From Desulfobacteraceae bacterium (lineage in GTDB: Bacteria > Desulfobacterota > Desulfobacteria > Desulfobacterales > Desulfosalsimonadaceae), in the NCBI GenBank assembly GCA_021737045.1, contig JAIPES010000011.1:1-51697 (forward strand): a stretch of 51,697 nucleotides of DNA, given 5' to 3'. The notes under the pieces are model-generated. The model was not told the DNA's origin and ran no database searches. It saw nothing but the letters and a program-made list of their open reading frames with translations. Both the position numbers and the translations under genes were made by a program. This document shows positions 35,312 through 45,210 of this stretch, one piece after another (positions within the stretch are counted from its first letter, which is position 1; each line of letters starts with the position of its first letter).

Positions 35312-36877
35312 ATGCAGACCTGTGTACTGATCATCGGCGCCGGGGCCACCGGCACCGCCCTGGCCCGCGACCTTTCCCTGCGGGGGACAGACTGCATCCT
35401 GGTTGAAAAGGGTGACGTCAATGCAGGGGCTTCCGGGGCCAACCACGGGCTTTTGCACAGCGGCGCCCGCTATATCGTCTCTGATCCTGCCGCGGCCGCG
35501 GAATGTCATGCGGAAAACCGCATTTTAAAAAAAACCTTACCCCAATGCATCGAAGACACAGGCGGTCTGTTTGTGGCTGTGCAGGGCGATGATGAAAAAT
35601 ACATCGCTGATTTTCCCGGGTCCTGCAAAAAGTGCGGCATCCCTGTTCAACCCCTGAGCCCGGACCAGGCCCGGGACATGGAACCGGCATTGTCAGAGCA
35701 TGTGATCGCCGCCTTCCGGGTCGATGATGCCGCCATTGATCCCTTTAAACTGTCGCTGGACAATCTCTGCTGCGCACAGGAGCACGGGGCACGCCTGCTT
35801 TGCCGCCATCAGGTGACATCGTTTGAAATCAGCGGCGGCCGCATCGTGTGCACCCATGTTACAGACCTGAAAACAAACAAACAATTTCGAATTGAAGCGC
35901 AAGTCGTGGTCAATGCCGCCGGCGCCTGGGCCGATATCATCGCCCTGCGCGCCGGTGCACAAATACGGATGCATTACTCCAAGGGCAGCCTGATGGTCAC
36001 GCAAAACCGCATCAGTCAAATGGTCATCAATCGTTTGCGCATGCCCACTGACGGCGACATCCTGGTTCCGGGGGGAACCGTGTCCATTCTGGGCACCACT
36101 TCCGAACGCGTGGCCTCGCCGGATTTCATCCACCCGGAAATCCATGAAATCGATACCATCCTTGACCAGGGATCGGCCATGATTCCAAAATTGGCGCAAA
36201 CCCGGTATATCCGCGCTTACTGCGGGGTACGCCCCCTGCCGGCGGGCTCTGAGATAACAAACCCGGCCCGGGATCCGGATGACCGGGCCGTGAGCCGGGG
36301 CTATGAGCTTATCGATCACCAGGATCAGCCCGAACAAGTGACCAACTTTGTTACCATCACCGGCGGCAAGCTGACCACCTGCCGGCTCATGGCGGAAAAA
36401 ACAGCTGATCTGGTGTGCGGAAAACTCGGTATTAAGGCTGTTTGCCGCACCCGAACCGAGCCGGTACCGGATGCAGCAGAAGCAAAATGGACCAGCCCGG
36501 GGCTGGCCCCGGCCGCCTGGGTGCAGGAAAGCCGGTGCAAAGACCCACTGCTTTGCGAATGCGAAATGGTGCCGGAAAGCGTTGTCAAAAAGATTGCAGA
36601 CAGCTTTGCCGCAAACCACCAGCAGGCCGGACTCAAAGCCATCAGCCTGCGAAGCCGCATCGGCAAGGGCCCCTGCCAGGGGACTTTCTGCAGCATGCGC
36701 ATCATGGCCTATCTATATGATCAGGGATACATGGACGATCGGAATGGAACAGATGATCTTCGGGCCTTTTTAAGGGAGCGGTGGCGCGGCCAGCAGCCCC
36801 TTGCCTGGAATAACGGCCTGACCCGGGCCGAGCTGATGGAGGCAATGCACTGCGGCCTGTTCTGCCTGGAGCTGTAA
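35312..36877 (+). CDS. glpA: Anaerobic-type glycerol-3-phosphate dehydrogenase, catalytic subunit
   Basis: The protein has 521 residues and oxidises glycerol-3-phosphate to dihydroxyacetone phosphate. The FAD Rossmann motif is at the start (VLIIGAGATGTALARDL), followed by GASGANHGLLHSGARY, typical of GlpA. Near the C-terminus is a BFD-like [2Fe-2S] domain with cysteines in CECEMV and GKGPCQGTFC, found in the anaerobic GlpA but not in aerobic GlpD. GGGGGG lies just upstream of the ATG. It is first in an operon with glpB (53-bp gap) and glpK. No glpC is present in this window. Confidence 0.93.
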   Translation: MQTCVLIIGAGATGTALARDLSLRGTDCILVEKGDVNAGASGANHGLLHSGARYIVSDPAAAAECHAENRILKKTLPQCIEDTGGLFVAVQGDDEKYIADFPGSCKKCGIPVQPLSPDQARDMEPALSEHVIAAFRVDDAAIDPFKLSLDNLCCAQEHGARLLCRHQVTSFEISGGRIVCTHVTDLKTNKQFRIEAQVVVNAAGAWADIIALRAGAQIRMHYSKGSLMVTQNRISQMVINRLRMPTDGDILVPGGTVSILGTTSERVASPDFIHPEIHEIDTILDQGSAMIPKLAQTRYIRAYCGVRPLPAGSEITNPARDPDDRAVSRGYELIDHQDQPEQVTNFVTITGGKLTTCRLMAEKTADLVCGKLGIKAVCRTRTEPVPDAAEAKWTSPGLAPAAWVQESRCKDPLLCECEMVPESVVKKIADSFAANHQQAGLKAISLRSRIGKGPCQGTFCSMRIMAYLYDQGYMDDRNGTDDLRAFLRERWRGQQPLAWNNGLTRAELMEAMHCGLFCLEL

Positions 36878-36930
36878 AACATCATCATTTCAACATTTCG
36901 CACGGTTTTCACCCGGCCTGCGAGGATCCA

Positions 36931-38220
36931 ATGGACAACCAGAAAGCCGATATTCACTGCGACCTTATGATCATCGGCACCGGCATGGCCGGCATGGCCG
37001 CAGCCCTGTTTGCCGCCGGACAAGACCTTGACATTGTCCAGGCCGGCCGGACCGGACAGCTCGGCTTTGCAAGCGGTCTGATAGACGTTTTGGGGGTTTA
37101 TCCCGTGGCACGGGGCAGGATTGTCAAAGATCCCTGGCCGGCCATTGCCGATCTTGGCCGCCATGAGCCGGCCCATCCATATGCAAAGATGGCAATCAGG
37201 GAAATTCAGACAGCCATTGAAACAGTGCTGGGATTTTTTGGGCAGGCGGGCTATCCATACGTGTACAAAAAAAATCAAAACATGATCATGCCCACGGCCG
37301 CCGGAACAGTGAAACCCACCTATGCCGCAGCCCATACCATGGCCCATGGCCAGGCGGCCATGGCGCAGCAGGAAGCGTGCCTGCTCGTTGATTTCAAGGG
37401 TCTTAAGGGCTTTGGCAGCCGGATGATCGCCGCAAACCTGGCCCGGACCTGGCCGGGGCTTCGGCCGGTGACCATCGGGTTTCCCGAAGCCGGTACAGAG
37501 CTCCATCCGGAGCCCATGGCCCGGGCCCTGGAAACCGCACGAATGCGTGAAAAACTCGCAGAAAACATCGCCCCGCATCTGGGCGATACCGCCTCAGTGG
37601 CGCTGCCTGCAATTCTGGGCATTTCGCGAACCCAAAAGGTCACAGAGGAACTCAGCGGCCTTCTGGGTGTACCGGTTTTTGAAATTTCCACCATGGTGCC
37701 CGGTCTTGCCGGTATCCGGATAAAGGAAATCTTTCAGCAGCATTTGCCGGAAATGGGAATAAAAGCCTTTTTTCAACACAGCGTGCGCAGGGCATACCGC
37801 CAAACCGGCGGCGGATGGGCATTTGAAGTGGGAGACCACAGCCATTTGCGCCTTGTATCAGCCCGGGCGGCCGTTGTCTGCAGCGGACGGTTTTTGGGCG
37901 GCGGCCTGCATGCAGACAGAAGCGGAATTATGGAAACCATTTTCACTCTTCCGGTGGCCCAACCCCCTGACCGGGACTCCTGGCATCACCGGGACCTGCT
38001 GCATGCCGGAGGCCACCTGGTAAACCGGGCCGGCCTGGCTGTTGACACCAGCTTCAGGCCGGTGGATGACAAAGGCAGGCCGGTCTGGCCGGATCTGTTT
38101 GCAGCCGGCACGATTCTGGCCGGCCAGGACTGGATGCGCGAAAAATCCGGCAGCGGGCTTTCCATTGCAACAGCATACGCCGCAGTCCGGGCAGCACGCA
38201 GATTTCTTGATAAAACCTAA
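36931..38220 (+). CDS. glpB: Anaerobic glycerol-3-phosphate dehydrogenase subunit B
   Basis: The protein has 429 residues, matching GlpB in length. It is an FAD/FMN-binding flavoprotein with LMIIGTGMAGMAAALFAA at the start, FASGLIDVLGVYP, and near the end DLFAAGTILAGQDWMREKSG and GLSIATAYAAV. It receives electrons from GlpA. In known systems GlpC then anchors the complex and passes electrons to quinone; here the next gene is glpK. GAGG precedes the ATG. Confidence 0.9.
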   Translation: MDNQKADIHCDLMIIGTGMAGMAAALFAAGQDLDIVQAGRTGQLGFASGLIDVLGVYPVARGRIVKDPWPAIADLGRHEPAHPYAKMAIREIQTAIETVLGFFGQAGYPYVYKKNQNMIMPTAAGTVKPTYAAAHTMAHGQAAMAQQEACLLVDFKGLKGFGSRMIAANLARTWPGLRPVTIGFPEAGTELHPEPMARALETARMREKLAENIAPHLGDTASVALPAILGISRTQKVTEELSGLLGVPVFEISTMVPGLAGIRIKEIFQQHLPEMGIKAFFQHSVRRAYRQTGGGWAFEVGDHSHLRLVSARAAVVCSGRFLGGGLHADRSGIMETIFTLPVAQPPDRDSWHHRDLLHAGGHLVNRAGLAVDTSFRPVDDKGRPVWPDLFAAGTILAGQDWMREKSGSGLSIATAYAAVRAARRFLDKT

Positions 38221-38317
38221 ACTCCGGGTCTTTTTCAGGGGTGCCGGCAGCGCTGCAGTTGTGATAGGATCAATTTGAAATCCATTGATCAACTCAAATC
38301 AAAGGAGGTTTGCGGCC

Positions 38318-39829
38318 ATGGGCGACTACATCGGGGCTTTGGACCTGGGCACCACCAGCAACCGCTTCATTGTTTTTGACCGGCGGGGCCGGATCGTGGG
38401 ATCGGCCCAGAAGGAACATGAGCAGATATTTCCCAAACCGGGCTGGGTGGAACACAATCCAGTGGAAATATGGGAAAACACCGGCGATGTCATGCGCGGG
38501 GCCCTTGCCAAAACCGGGCTGAAGGGATCCGATATCGAGGCGGTGGGCATTACCAACCAGCGCGAAACCACCCTGGTATGGGACAGCCGCACCGGCAAGC
38601 CCTACATGAACGCCATTGTCTGGCAGGACACCCGCACAGACGAGATGTGCAACCGCCTGGCTGAAAACGGCGGGCAGAACCGGTTCAGGGACAAAACCGG
38701 GCTTCCGCTGTCCACTTATTTTGCCGGACCCAAGCTGCGCTGGATACTCGATAACTGCCAGACCGCGCGCAAGGGTGCGCAAAAGGGCCAGGCCATGTTC
38801 GGCACGGTGGAGTCCTGGATTATCTGGTGGCTCACCGGCGGGCCCGGAGGCGGATCGCATGTCACGGATGTGACAAACGCAAGCCGCACCATGCTCATGA
38901 ACCTTGAGACCCTGTCCTGGGATGAGCAGATCCTCAACGCCTTAAACATCCCCGAATCCATCCTGCCGCGCATCGTGCCCTCCATTGATTCGGACACCTG
39001 GGGCACCACCCGCAAAGACGGTCCCCTGGGGGCGGAAGTTCCGGTCTGCGGAGCCCTGGGCGATCAGCAGGCAGCGCTTGTGGGCCAGGCCTGCTTTGAA
39101 GTCGGGGAAGCCAAAAACACCTATGGAACCGGGTGCTTTCTGCTTTTAAATACCGGGACCGAAGCGGTGGCCAGCCGCCACGGCATGCTCACCACCGTGG
39201 CCTACCAGGTACGCGGCCAGAAACCGGTCTACTGCCTGGAAGGCTCCATTGCCGTTGCCGGCGCCCTGGTACAGTGGCTGCGCGATAATTTGAAATTCAT
39301 CGAGCATGCCGCGGAAATCGAGCCACTGGCCCGGTCGGTTGCCGATAACGGCGGCGCCTACATTGTGCCGGCTTTCTCCGGGCTGTTTGCGCCGTACTGG
39401 CGATCAGACGCCCGTGGGGTTATCGTGGGCCTGACACGGTTTATCAAGCGGGGTCATATCGCAAGGGCCGTGCTCGAGGCCGTGGCCTACCAGACCCTGG
39501 ACGTGGCCGAAGCCATGGAAAAGGATTCCGGGGTGAAAATGGACAATCTCAAGGTGGACGGCGGCATGGTGGTAAATGAACTTTTGATGCAGTTTCAGGC
39601 AGATATTCTGGGCATCCCGGTGGTCCGGCCCAAAATCACGGAAACCACGGCCCTGGGTGCCGCCTCCGCGGCCGCCCTGGCCAGCGGGTTTGCCTCCGGT
39701 ATCGGCGAACTCAAGGAAAACTGGGCCCTGGACAAGACCTGGCAGCCGCAGATGTCTGAAGAGCAGCGCAGAAAGGATGTCAAAAACTGGAAAAAAGCCG
39801 TTGACCGGACCTTAAACTGGATCGACTAG
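38318..39829 (+). CDS. glpK: Glycerol kinase
   Basis: The protein has 503 residues, the standard GlpK length. It has the FGGY-kinase phosphate motif [33 protein letters not shown], the second nucleotide motif [14 protein letters not shown], and [18 protein letters not shown]. It phosphorylates imported glycerol to glycerol-3-phosphate, the GlpA substrate and presumed GlpR inducer. I chose the ATG at 38318 because AAAGGAGGT lies 9 bp upstream; the longer frame begins within that leader. Its stop overlaps the convergent MBL gene by 4 bp. Confidence 0.96.
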   Translation: MGDYIGALDLGTTSNRFIVFDRRGRIVGSAQKEHEQIFPKPGWVEHNPVEIWENTGDVMRGALAKTGLKGSDIEAVGITNQRETTLVWDSRTGKPYMNAIVWQDTRTDEMCNRLAENGGQNRFRDKTGLPLSTYFAGPKLRWILDNCQTARKGAQKGQAMFGTVESWIIWWLTGGPGGGSHVTDVTNASRTMLMNLETLSWDEQILNALNIPESILPRIVPSIDSDTWGTTRKDGPLGAEVPVCGALGDQQAALVGQACFEVGEAKNTYGTGCFLLLNTGTEAVASRHGMLTTVAYQVRGQKPVYCLEGSIAVAGALVQWLRDNLKFIEHAAEIEPLARSVADNGGAYIVPAFSGLFAPYWRSDARGVIVGLTRFIKRGHIARAVLEAVAYQTLDVAEAMEKDSGVKMDNLKVDGGMVVNELLMQFQADILGIPVVRPKITETTALGAASAAALASGFASGIGELKENWALDKTWQPQMSEEQRRKDVKNWKKAVDRTLNWID

Positions 39830-40731
39830 GCCAGCCCCTTTTGTTTGGCCACAAAATAAACCATCTGCCCGACGATCATGGAAATGATCTCTGCAGGCAG
39901 CAGATCCGATGGCGAATTTTCCATTTTTTCGGCAACCAGGTCCTTTGCGGTTTTTTCCGGATCACCGGTCTGGGCCAGGGACTGCTCGATCCGGGTGCGG
40001 AATTCGGCTGCGGCAGAAATGGACCGGTTTAAAAATTTTGCCGCATCCTGACCGGTTCGCGCGCCATAATGCTCGGCAAGGTAGACGGCAATATCCAAGC
40101 CCGCCATTTTTTCAAGGCTTTGCTGATACTTGTCAAAATCGGAATTGGCTGCGGTAAAAATCTCGTCTCCGGCTTCAATGCCGCCGGCATCCGAGGCAAA
40201 CAGGGCTTTTTGCTCAGGCACGTACACGGCAATGGAACACGAGGAATGACCCGGCACGGCCAGGATCTCCAGGGTCAGATCCCCGCAGGCGATCTTCTGG
40301 CCGTCTTCGAGCACCTGCTCCACATCGATGCCCTCAAAATCCGCATATCCTTTTTCTTTTGCATCATTGAGCCGACCCCGGCGCTTTAGGGTCTCATGAT
40401 TCATGGCATTGATGGTTTCAATCACTTTCGGCCTGGCCAGCATGGCCTTTGCGGGCGCGGATGCGGCCACGGCCGCACGGGGCCACTGTTTTTTGAAAAA
40501 CGGCACAATGCCGCAGTGATCAAAATGGGAATGAAGGATCACGATCCTTTTGATCTTTTCCGTATCCACGGCCATCTCCCGGATCTGCTCCAGGACCTCG
40601 GGTACGATGTAGACCATTCCCCCGCCGATGATGGCGGCCTCGCTGCCGCCGTCGAGCAGATATACATTGGATTCCCCCCGGCCCAGCAGGGTGATGCGAT
40701 CGGTTACTTTTCCCGGCTCCTTAATTTTCAT
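39826..40731 (-). CDS. MBL-fold metallohydrolase
   Basis: The protein has 301 residues with metallo-beta-lactamase metal ligands: HSHFDHCG (HxHxDH-type), the histidine in VPGHSSCSI, and the aspartate in FASDAGG; AEHYG near residue 220 may give the last His. The C-terminal part is helical. The reaction cannot be named from sequence; family members hydrolyse thioesters, lactones or phosphodiesters. As the last gene of an acyl-CoA-type operon (9 bp after the hydratase gene), a thioesterase role is plausible. Confidence 0.82.
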   Translation of the reverse strand: MKIKEPGKVTDRITLLGRGESNVYLLDGGSEAAIIGGGMVYIVPEVLEQIREMAVDTEKIKRIVILHSHFDHCGIVPFFKKQWPRAAVAASAPAKAMLARPKVIETINAMNHETLKRRGRLNDAKEKGYADFEGIDVEQVLEDGQKIACGDLTLEILAVPGHSSCSIAVYVPEQKALFASDAGGIEAGDEIFTAANSDFDKYQQSLEKMAGLDIAVYLAEHYGARTGQDAAKFLNRSISAAAEFRTRIEQSLAQTGDPEKTAKDLVAEKMENSPSDLLPAEIISMIVGQMVYFVAKQKGLA

Positions 40732-40740
40732 ACAACCTCC

Positions 40741-41463
40741 TTATTCAGTGACCATGAGGTTTACCGCATCAATATGCGCTGGATTTTCCCGGTCAATGAC
40801 TTCAATGATTCGGCCGTGCATCCGTTTTTTGTGCTCCGCAAAAATGCCGCGCTTTTTGTTGAAAGATTTGGCAAACCCCATGGTTTCCGCCATGAGATGT
40901 TCGGCATTATCGCAGGCCTTTTCAATCACGTGATGGGCTTCCAGCTCCGGGGCCGTGGCCCGCCGGCCGGTGAGTTTTAACTCGTTGAACTTCCAGCGGG
41001 GTACGGCCTTTTCAATAAAGGCATCCATGCCCGGCAAAAACGGAATGCCCAGGTCCACTTCCGGAAAACAGAAAAAACCCCGGTCGGATTTCATGAACCG
41101 AAAATCGCAGGCACAGGACAAAATGGCGCCGTTTCCGAATGCATGGCCGTTGATGGCGGCAATGGCGGGCACCGGTGCCAGCAGCAGCTTTTTAAACACT
41201 TCATCCATGCCGTAGCAGAAATCCCGGATGGCCTGAAACTCCTGTGCGGCATATTTTTCCATCAGCCAATTGACATGAATCCCGTTTGAAAAAAACTTGG
41301 GATCAGCGCTGGTCAGCACAATGGCCCGTGTTTGGCTATCGGCCACAGCCTCGTCCAAAACAGCATTCAGGGCCTGTGAAAAGGCCAGATCCTGCAGGTT
41401 TTCATTGTTGTCCATATAAACAACAGCCACACCCTCATCCATCTGTCTGTATACAATCGCCAT
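40741..41463 (-). CDS. Enoyl-CoA hydratase/isomerase family protein
   Basis: The protein has 240 residues of crotonase fold. The oxyanion-hole segment is INGHAFGNGAILSCACDFRF, and FCFPEVDLGIPF resembles Delta3,Delta2-enoyl-CoA isomerases, with the Glu as likely base. It lacks the second Glu position typical of true hydratases as far as I can judge, so isomerase is favoured. GGAGG lies 7 bp upstream of the ATG. It is the fifth gene of a six-gene operon. Confidence 0.85.
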   Translation of the reverse strand: MAIVYRQMDEGVAVVYMDNNENLQDLAFSQALNAVLDEAVADSQTRAIVLTSADPKFFSNGIHVNWLMEKYAAQEFQAIRDFCYGMDEVFKKLLLAPVPAIAAINGHAFGNGAILSCACDFRFMKSDRGFFCFPEVDLGIPFLPGMDAFIEKAVPRWKFNELKLTGRRATAPELEAHHVIEKACDNAEHLMAETMGFAKSFNKKRGIFAEHKKRMHGRIIEVIDRENPAHIDAVNLMVTE

Positions 41464-41481
41464 AACCGATCCTCCGTTTTG

Positions 41482-42378
41482 CTATCCGTTTGCCCACAGC
41501 CTTTGTTTTTCCACTCTCTGCTTGACCCAGGATTCGTTAAACCACAGGGCCGCCAGGATCAGCCCGCCGCCGGCAAGCAAACGCAGCAGATCCACCTCCC
41601 GGTTCCAGATCACCAGGTTGACCACAAGGCCTGCGGGCACCAGGGCGTTGTTCATGATGGCCAGCGCGCCGGCGTTGACCAGGGTAGCCCCCTTGTTCCA
41701 GAGAAAATACCCGATGCCGGATGCGACCACGCCCAGCCACAGCAAAACTGCCCATTGAACGGCTGTCTGGGGCATCATGGCCATGTTTCCCCAGATCAGC
41801 CACCCGGAAACCGCCACTGCCATGGCGCCGATATAGAAAAACCCGAACACCGAGTGCTGGGCAAAAACCTGCAGCCCGGCCTGCCGGCGCTTTTCCATGA
41901 GATTTTTATACCCCACCTGGCCCACGGCAAAACAAACATTGGCCCCCTGGACCAGCAAAAATCCGATCACAAAATCCTGGCTTAAGGGATTGTAGCGGAT
42001 CAGGGCTGCTCCTGCAACGGCAACCCCTGCGGTCACCAGATACCAGAAGGTAAACCGGCGCCGGGCCGCGTCATAGAGCAATGTAATATAAATCGGTGTA
42101 AAAACGGTGAAAAGCACCACTTCGGGCACGCTTAAAAAGGAAAAAGAATGATAAAAACAGATAAACATCAGCCCAAGCTGAACCGCACCAATGCCCATGA
42201 GCCGGACAGCCAGATTCCACGGCACCTTTTTCCAACGGATAAAGGGCAGAAACATCAGGGTTGCCAGAAACGTACGCGAAAACACCGCAAAATAACTGTC
42301 CACCTGCCCTGAAAGATAGACCCCGATCAGGCTGAAGGAAAATGCCCATAATACCGTTACACCCCACAAATACGCCAT
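41482..42378 (-). CDS. EamA/DMT-superfamily transporter
   Basis: The protein has 298 residues with about ten membrane segments in two repeated EamA halves (VTVLWAFSFSLIGVYLSG; later AVQWAVLLWLGVVASGIGYF with the family pattern WNKGATLVNAGALAIMNN). Such proteins export or import small metabolites. In an operon with oxidoreductases it may move the pathway substrate or a by-product. GGAGG precedes the ATG. Confidence 0.85.
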   Translation of the reverse strand: MAYLWGVTVLWAFSFSLIGVYLSGQVDSYFAVFSRTFLATLMFLPFIRWKKVPWNLAVRLMGIGAVQLGLMFICFYHSFSFLSVPEVVLFTVFTPIYITLLYDAARRRFTFWYLVTAGVAVAGAALIRYNPLSQDFVIGFLLVQGANVCFAVGQVGYKNLMEKRRQAGLQVFAQHSVFGFFYIGAMAVAVSGWLIWGNMAMMPQTAVQWAVLLWLGVVASGIGYFLWNKGATLVNAGALAIMNNALVPAGLVVNLVIWNREVDLLRLLAGGGLILAALWFNESWVKQRVEKQRLWANG

Positions 42379-42396
42379 CTTCGCCTCCTTTGAAAT

Positions 42397-43425
42397 TTAC
42401 GGCCGCACAACCGCCTTGACGATTTCGGAATCACCGGTATGCAGGTTTTCAAAAATCTTTTGCAGATCAGCAAATCCCGCCCTGCAGTTGATCATCTGCG
42501 AGACATCAAGCCGCTTGTCTGCCATAAATCCCAGGGCCGTGTCAAAATCGTTGATCTCGTAAGCCATGGACCCCCTGAGCCGGATTTCCTTTGAGGTCAG
42601 CATCAGGGTGGACACCGACTGGGGGGAGAAATTAATGCCGGCAAGCACCAAAACGCCCCCGGGCAGCAGGGCTGAAATGGCCGTTGCAATGCCCGCATCC
42701 GCGGCAGAAGTTTCAATGACCGCATCAAAACCGCCATTGGAAGCCACCTTGAGATTTTTTTTAAGCTTTTTGTCTTCTGCGTCAAAAGCCTGATCCACAT
42801 ACGGCCAGGTGCCGGCGTAGCTGAGCCGTTTTGGATTGCGTTCACACAAGCCCACCTGCAAAGCCCCGGCAATGCGGGCCCAGGCCGCGCTCAGCAAACC
42901 GATGGTCCCCCCGCCGATGACCAGAACACTGGCCCCCACCCTTATGCCGGCCTGTTTCACGGCATGAAGGGCCACTGCCGCCGGCTCCACCAGGCATGCG
43001 GCCTCGTCAGTGACGGTATCAGGCAGATGCCGCACCATATCCGGGCGGCCGGCCACTTTTTCGGCAAACGCCCCGGGCGCGTTGTTTCCGGGTACGGGGC
43101 GGGTAAAGGCCCGGGGGCAGAGGTGAAACGATCCTTTTTCACACATGGGACAGGCGTTGCAGGGATTTAGCGGAATATAGGTCACCCGGTCGCCCGGAGA
43201 AAGATCGCTTCTGGGACCGGCATCCGCCACTGTGCCGCAAAACTCATGGCCCATGATCAGCCCGGGCGCACCATCCATGCCTGTTCCCATTTCCCAGTAA
43301 TGCAGGTCCGAACCGCAGACACCGCAGGCCGATACATTGATGACAACATTTTGGCCGTCCGCGGCCGGATCGGGTTCTTCAACCGATTCAAGCACCCGGG
43401 GCCGGATGAGTTTGACAACGCGCAT
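42397..43425 (-). CDS. Zinc-dependent alcohol dehydrogenase (medium-chain)
   Basis: The protein has 342 residues. Catalytic-zinc region: CGVCGSDLHYWE and GHEFCG. Structural-zinc cysteines: CNACPMCEKGSFHLC. The NAD(P) Rossmann motif is VLVIGGGTIGLLSAAWA. It is closest in layout to threonine/sorbitol dehydrogenase-like enzymes, which oxidise secondary alcohols; the substrate is unknown. It lies 18 bp upstream of the EamA gene. Confidence 0.88.
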   Translation of the reverse strand: MRVVKLIRPRVLESVEEPDPAADGQNVVINVSACGVCGSDLHYWEMGTGMDGAPGLIMGHEFCGTVADAGPRSDLSPGDRVTYIPLNPCNACPMCEKGSFHLCPRAFTRPVPGNNAPGAFAEKVAGRPDMVRHLPDTVTDEAACLVEPAAVALHAVKQAGIRVGASVLVIGGGTIGLLSAAWARIAGALQVGLCERNPKRLSYAGTWPYVDQAFDAEDKKLKKNLKVASNGGFDAVIETSAADAGIATAISALLPGGVLVLAGINFSPQSVSTLMLTSKEIRLRGSMAYEINDFDTALGFMADKRLDVSQMINCRAGFADLQKIFENLHTGDSEIVKAVVRP

Positions 43426-43485
43426 ATCCTGTTTTCCTTTTGCCTCTGGTTATGGGGCAGTTGTGCTGCAAACCGGCAGCGGGAC

Positions 43486-44256
43486 TTATCCGGCGCTTTG
43501 GACAAACCGGGCCTGGAGCCGCCGCATGCCCTTTAGCCAACGGTCATAGTCCGCAGCCTTGCGCTGCATGTAGGTGGCCACTTCCGGATGGGGCAGCACC
43601 AGAAACCTTTCCTCTGCCAGGGCACTGAGGGTTTCTGCGGCCACATTGTCGGCATCGATCATCCCGTCGATCGCAGCCACCCCCCCGCCCTGGCGGGTCA
43701 TTTTGGTTTCAACAGCCTGGGGGCAGATGGCCGACACCCCGATTCCCTGATCTGCATAGGTAATGGCCAGGTTTTCAGCCAGGCCCACGGCCGCGTGCTT
43801 GGTCACCGAGTAAGGCGCCGAGCCGATCTGGGACAGGAGCCCGGCAGCCGAGGCGGTAATCACAAACCAGCCCCCGCCCCGGGCGATCATTTTATCCATC
43901 ACCGCCCGGGCTGCATACACGTGGGCCATGACATTGATTTCCCATATCCGCTGCCAGTCCTGATTGGACACTTCAAGGGCCCCGGCAATGAGAATGCCGG
44001 CATTGGAACAAAAAACGTCAATGGGGCCGCATTTTTCCTCCACGGTTTCCACCAGCTCAATGACATCTGCCTCCCGGGACACGTCACAGGACACCGCCAT
44101 GCCGCCGGTTTCCCCGGCCACCTCCCGTGCGCCTTCCATGTCGATGTCTGCGGCCACAACGGCCCGTGCCCCGTTTTGCGCAAAACACCGGCAAAGGGCC
44201 GCGCCGATGCCGCTGGCCCCGCCGGTGACCACTGCCACTTTGTCTTTCAGCTCCAT
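43486..44256 (-). CDS. Short-chain dehydrogenase/reductase
   Basis: The protein has 256 residues, a classical SDR: cofactor motif [18 protein letters not shown], catalytic Ser in ITASAAG, and YSVTKHA (Tyr and Lys). The Asp in AADIDMEG suggests NAD rather than NADP. It is the second gene of the operon. Substrate unknown; probably a hydroxy/keto intermediate shared with the neighbouring SDR and alcohol dehydrogenase. Confidence 0.88.
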   Translation of the reverse strand: MELKDKVAVVTGGASGIGAALCRCFAQNGARAVVAADIDMEGAREVAGETGGMAVSCDVSREADVIELVETVEEKCGPIDVFCSNAGILIAGALEVSNQDWQRIWEINVMAHVYAARAVMDKMIARGGGWFVITASAAGLLSQIGSAPYSVTKHAAVGLAENLAITYADQGIGVSAICPQAVETKMTRQGGGVAAIDGMIDADNVAAETLSALAEERFLVLPHPEVATYMQRKAADYDRWLKGMRRLQARFVQSAG

Positions 44257-44290
44257 TTTTTCCCCATCTTATAATAAGGTCCGGTTTGTA

Positions 44291-45052
44291 TCAGGCAAGG
44301 GCGCCGCCGTCGCAGGCGATGGTTTCGCCGGTGGTAAAGGAGGCCGCGTCCGAAACCAGGTAGAGCACCGCGCCGGCCATTTCCTCCGGGGTGGCGTGGC
44401 GGTGCATGGGGATGCGGTCAATAACCATGTCATAAAATTCCTTGTTTTCCATGAGGGCAGAGGAAAACCTGGTTTGGGTAAAGCCCGGCAAAAGGGCATT
44501 GACCCGGATGTTTTTCGGCGCCAGTTCCTTGGCATAGCCCTTGGTCATGGAAATCATGCCGGCTTTGGTCATGGAGTAGACGCCCTGCATGGGTGCCGGG
44601 CTCACCCCGTTGATGGAAGAAACATTGACAATGGCGCCGCCCGAATTGTTTTCCCCCATGAGTTTGGCCGCGTTCTGAATCATGAAAAAGGGGCCCTTGA
44701 GGTTGACTTCCACGGTTTTGTTAAAGGCCGATTCAGGGGCGTTGACCATCTCTCCGAAATAGGGGTTGGTGGCGGCATTGTTGACCAGGATATCCAGCCT
44801 GCCGTATTTTTCCCTGACCTGTGCAAACAGGTTTTCGATCTGGTCGCAATATCCCATGTTGCAGCTCATGGACTCTGCTTTGCCGCCCTTTTGCGCGATT
44901 TTCTGCTGCACTTTTTCCAGGGCGTCGATCTTTCGGCTCACCAGGATACAGGCGGCACCGTAATCGGCCAGAGTAACTGCGATGGCCTCTCCGATGCCCC
45001 GGCTGGCGCCGGTGATCAGGGCGACCTTGTTTTCAAGGGAAAAAGAAATCAT
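44291..45052 (-). CDS. Short-chain dehydrogenase/reductase (3-oxoacyl reductase-like)
   Basis: The protein has 253 residues. Motifs are ITGASRGIGEAIA, NNAATNPY, Ser in VSSINGVSP, and YSMTKAGM; the C-terminus GETIACDGGALA is typical of FabG-like and DHRS4-like enzymes. AAGGAGGA precedes the ATG. It is the first gene of the operon that runs to 39826, and its promoter region is shared with the divergent biotin-carrier/gcdA genes. Confidence 0.88.
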   Translation of the reverse strand: MISFSLENKVALITGASRGIGEAIAVTLADYGAACILVSRKIDALEKVQQKIAQKGGKAESMSCNMGYCDQIENLFAQVREKYGRLDILVNNAATNPYFGEMVNAPESAFNKTVEVNLKGPFFMIQNAAKLMGENNSGGAIVNVSSINGVSPAPMQGVYSMTKAGMISMTKGYAKELAPKNIRVNALLPGFTQTRFSSALMENKEFYDMVIDRIPMHRHATPEEMAGAVLYLVSDAASFTTGETIACDGGALA

Positions 45053-45151
45053 AACAATATTCCTCCTTTTGATTGCACAGGCTTGGGCTCATGGGTTGCA
45101 GGTTTGGTATACGCGCTTTACTGTTATAGCTACACAGATTTACCACAAAAC

Positions 45152-45180
45152 TTGTAAAGATGAAACCACGTCTGTGTCAA
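45152..45180 (-). promoter_or_regulatory. Promoter-like boxes for the SDR operon
   Basis: On the minus strand TTGACA (45180-45175) is followed after 16-17 bp by TTTACA/TTACAA (about 45158-45152). The first box is a perfect -35; the second is only fair. The translation start of the SDR gene is about 100 bp downstream. Confidence 0.4.
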
Positions 45181-45187
45181 TAAAAAA

Positions 45188-45201
45188 AGCGAGCGCTCGT
45201 T
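45188..45201. promoter_or_regulatory. Palindromic operator candidate between two divergent operons
   Basis: CGAGCGCTCG (45190-45199) is a perfect palindrome, flanked by A-tracts on the left and T-tracts on the right. It is centred between a minus-strand TTGACA (45180-45175) and a plus-strand TTGACC (45211-45216), each about 10-11 bp away. This looks like one repressor site controlling both promoters. The symmetry resembles TetR-type operators; no such gene is in the window. Confidence 0.5.
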
Positions 45202-45210
45202 ATTTTTTTA

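Noticed and set aside
45188-45201. Rho-independent terminator at the CGAGCGCTCG palindrome
   Set aside because: The stem has no loop and is only five pairs, and it stands upstream of two divergent genes, so an operator fits better.
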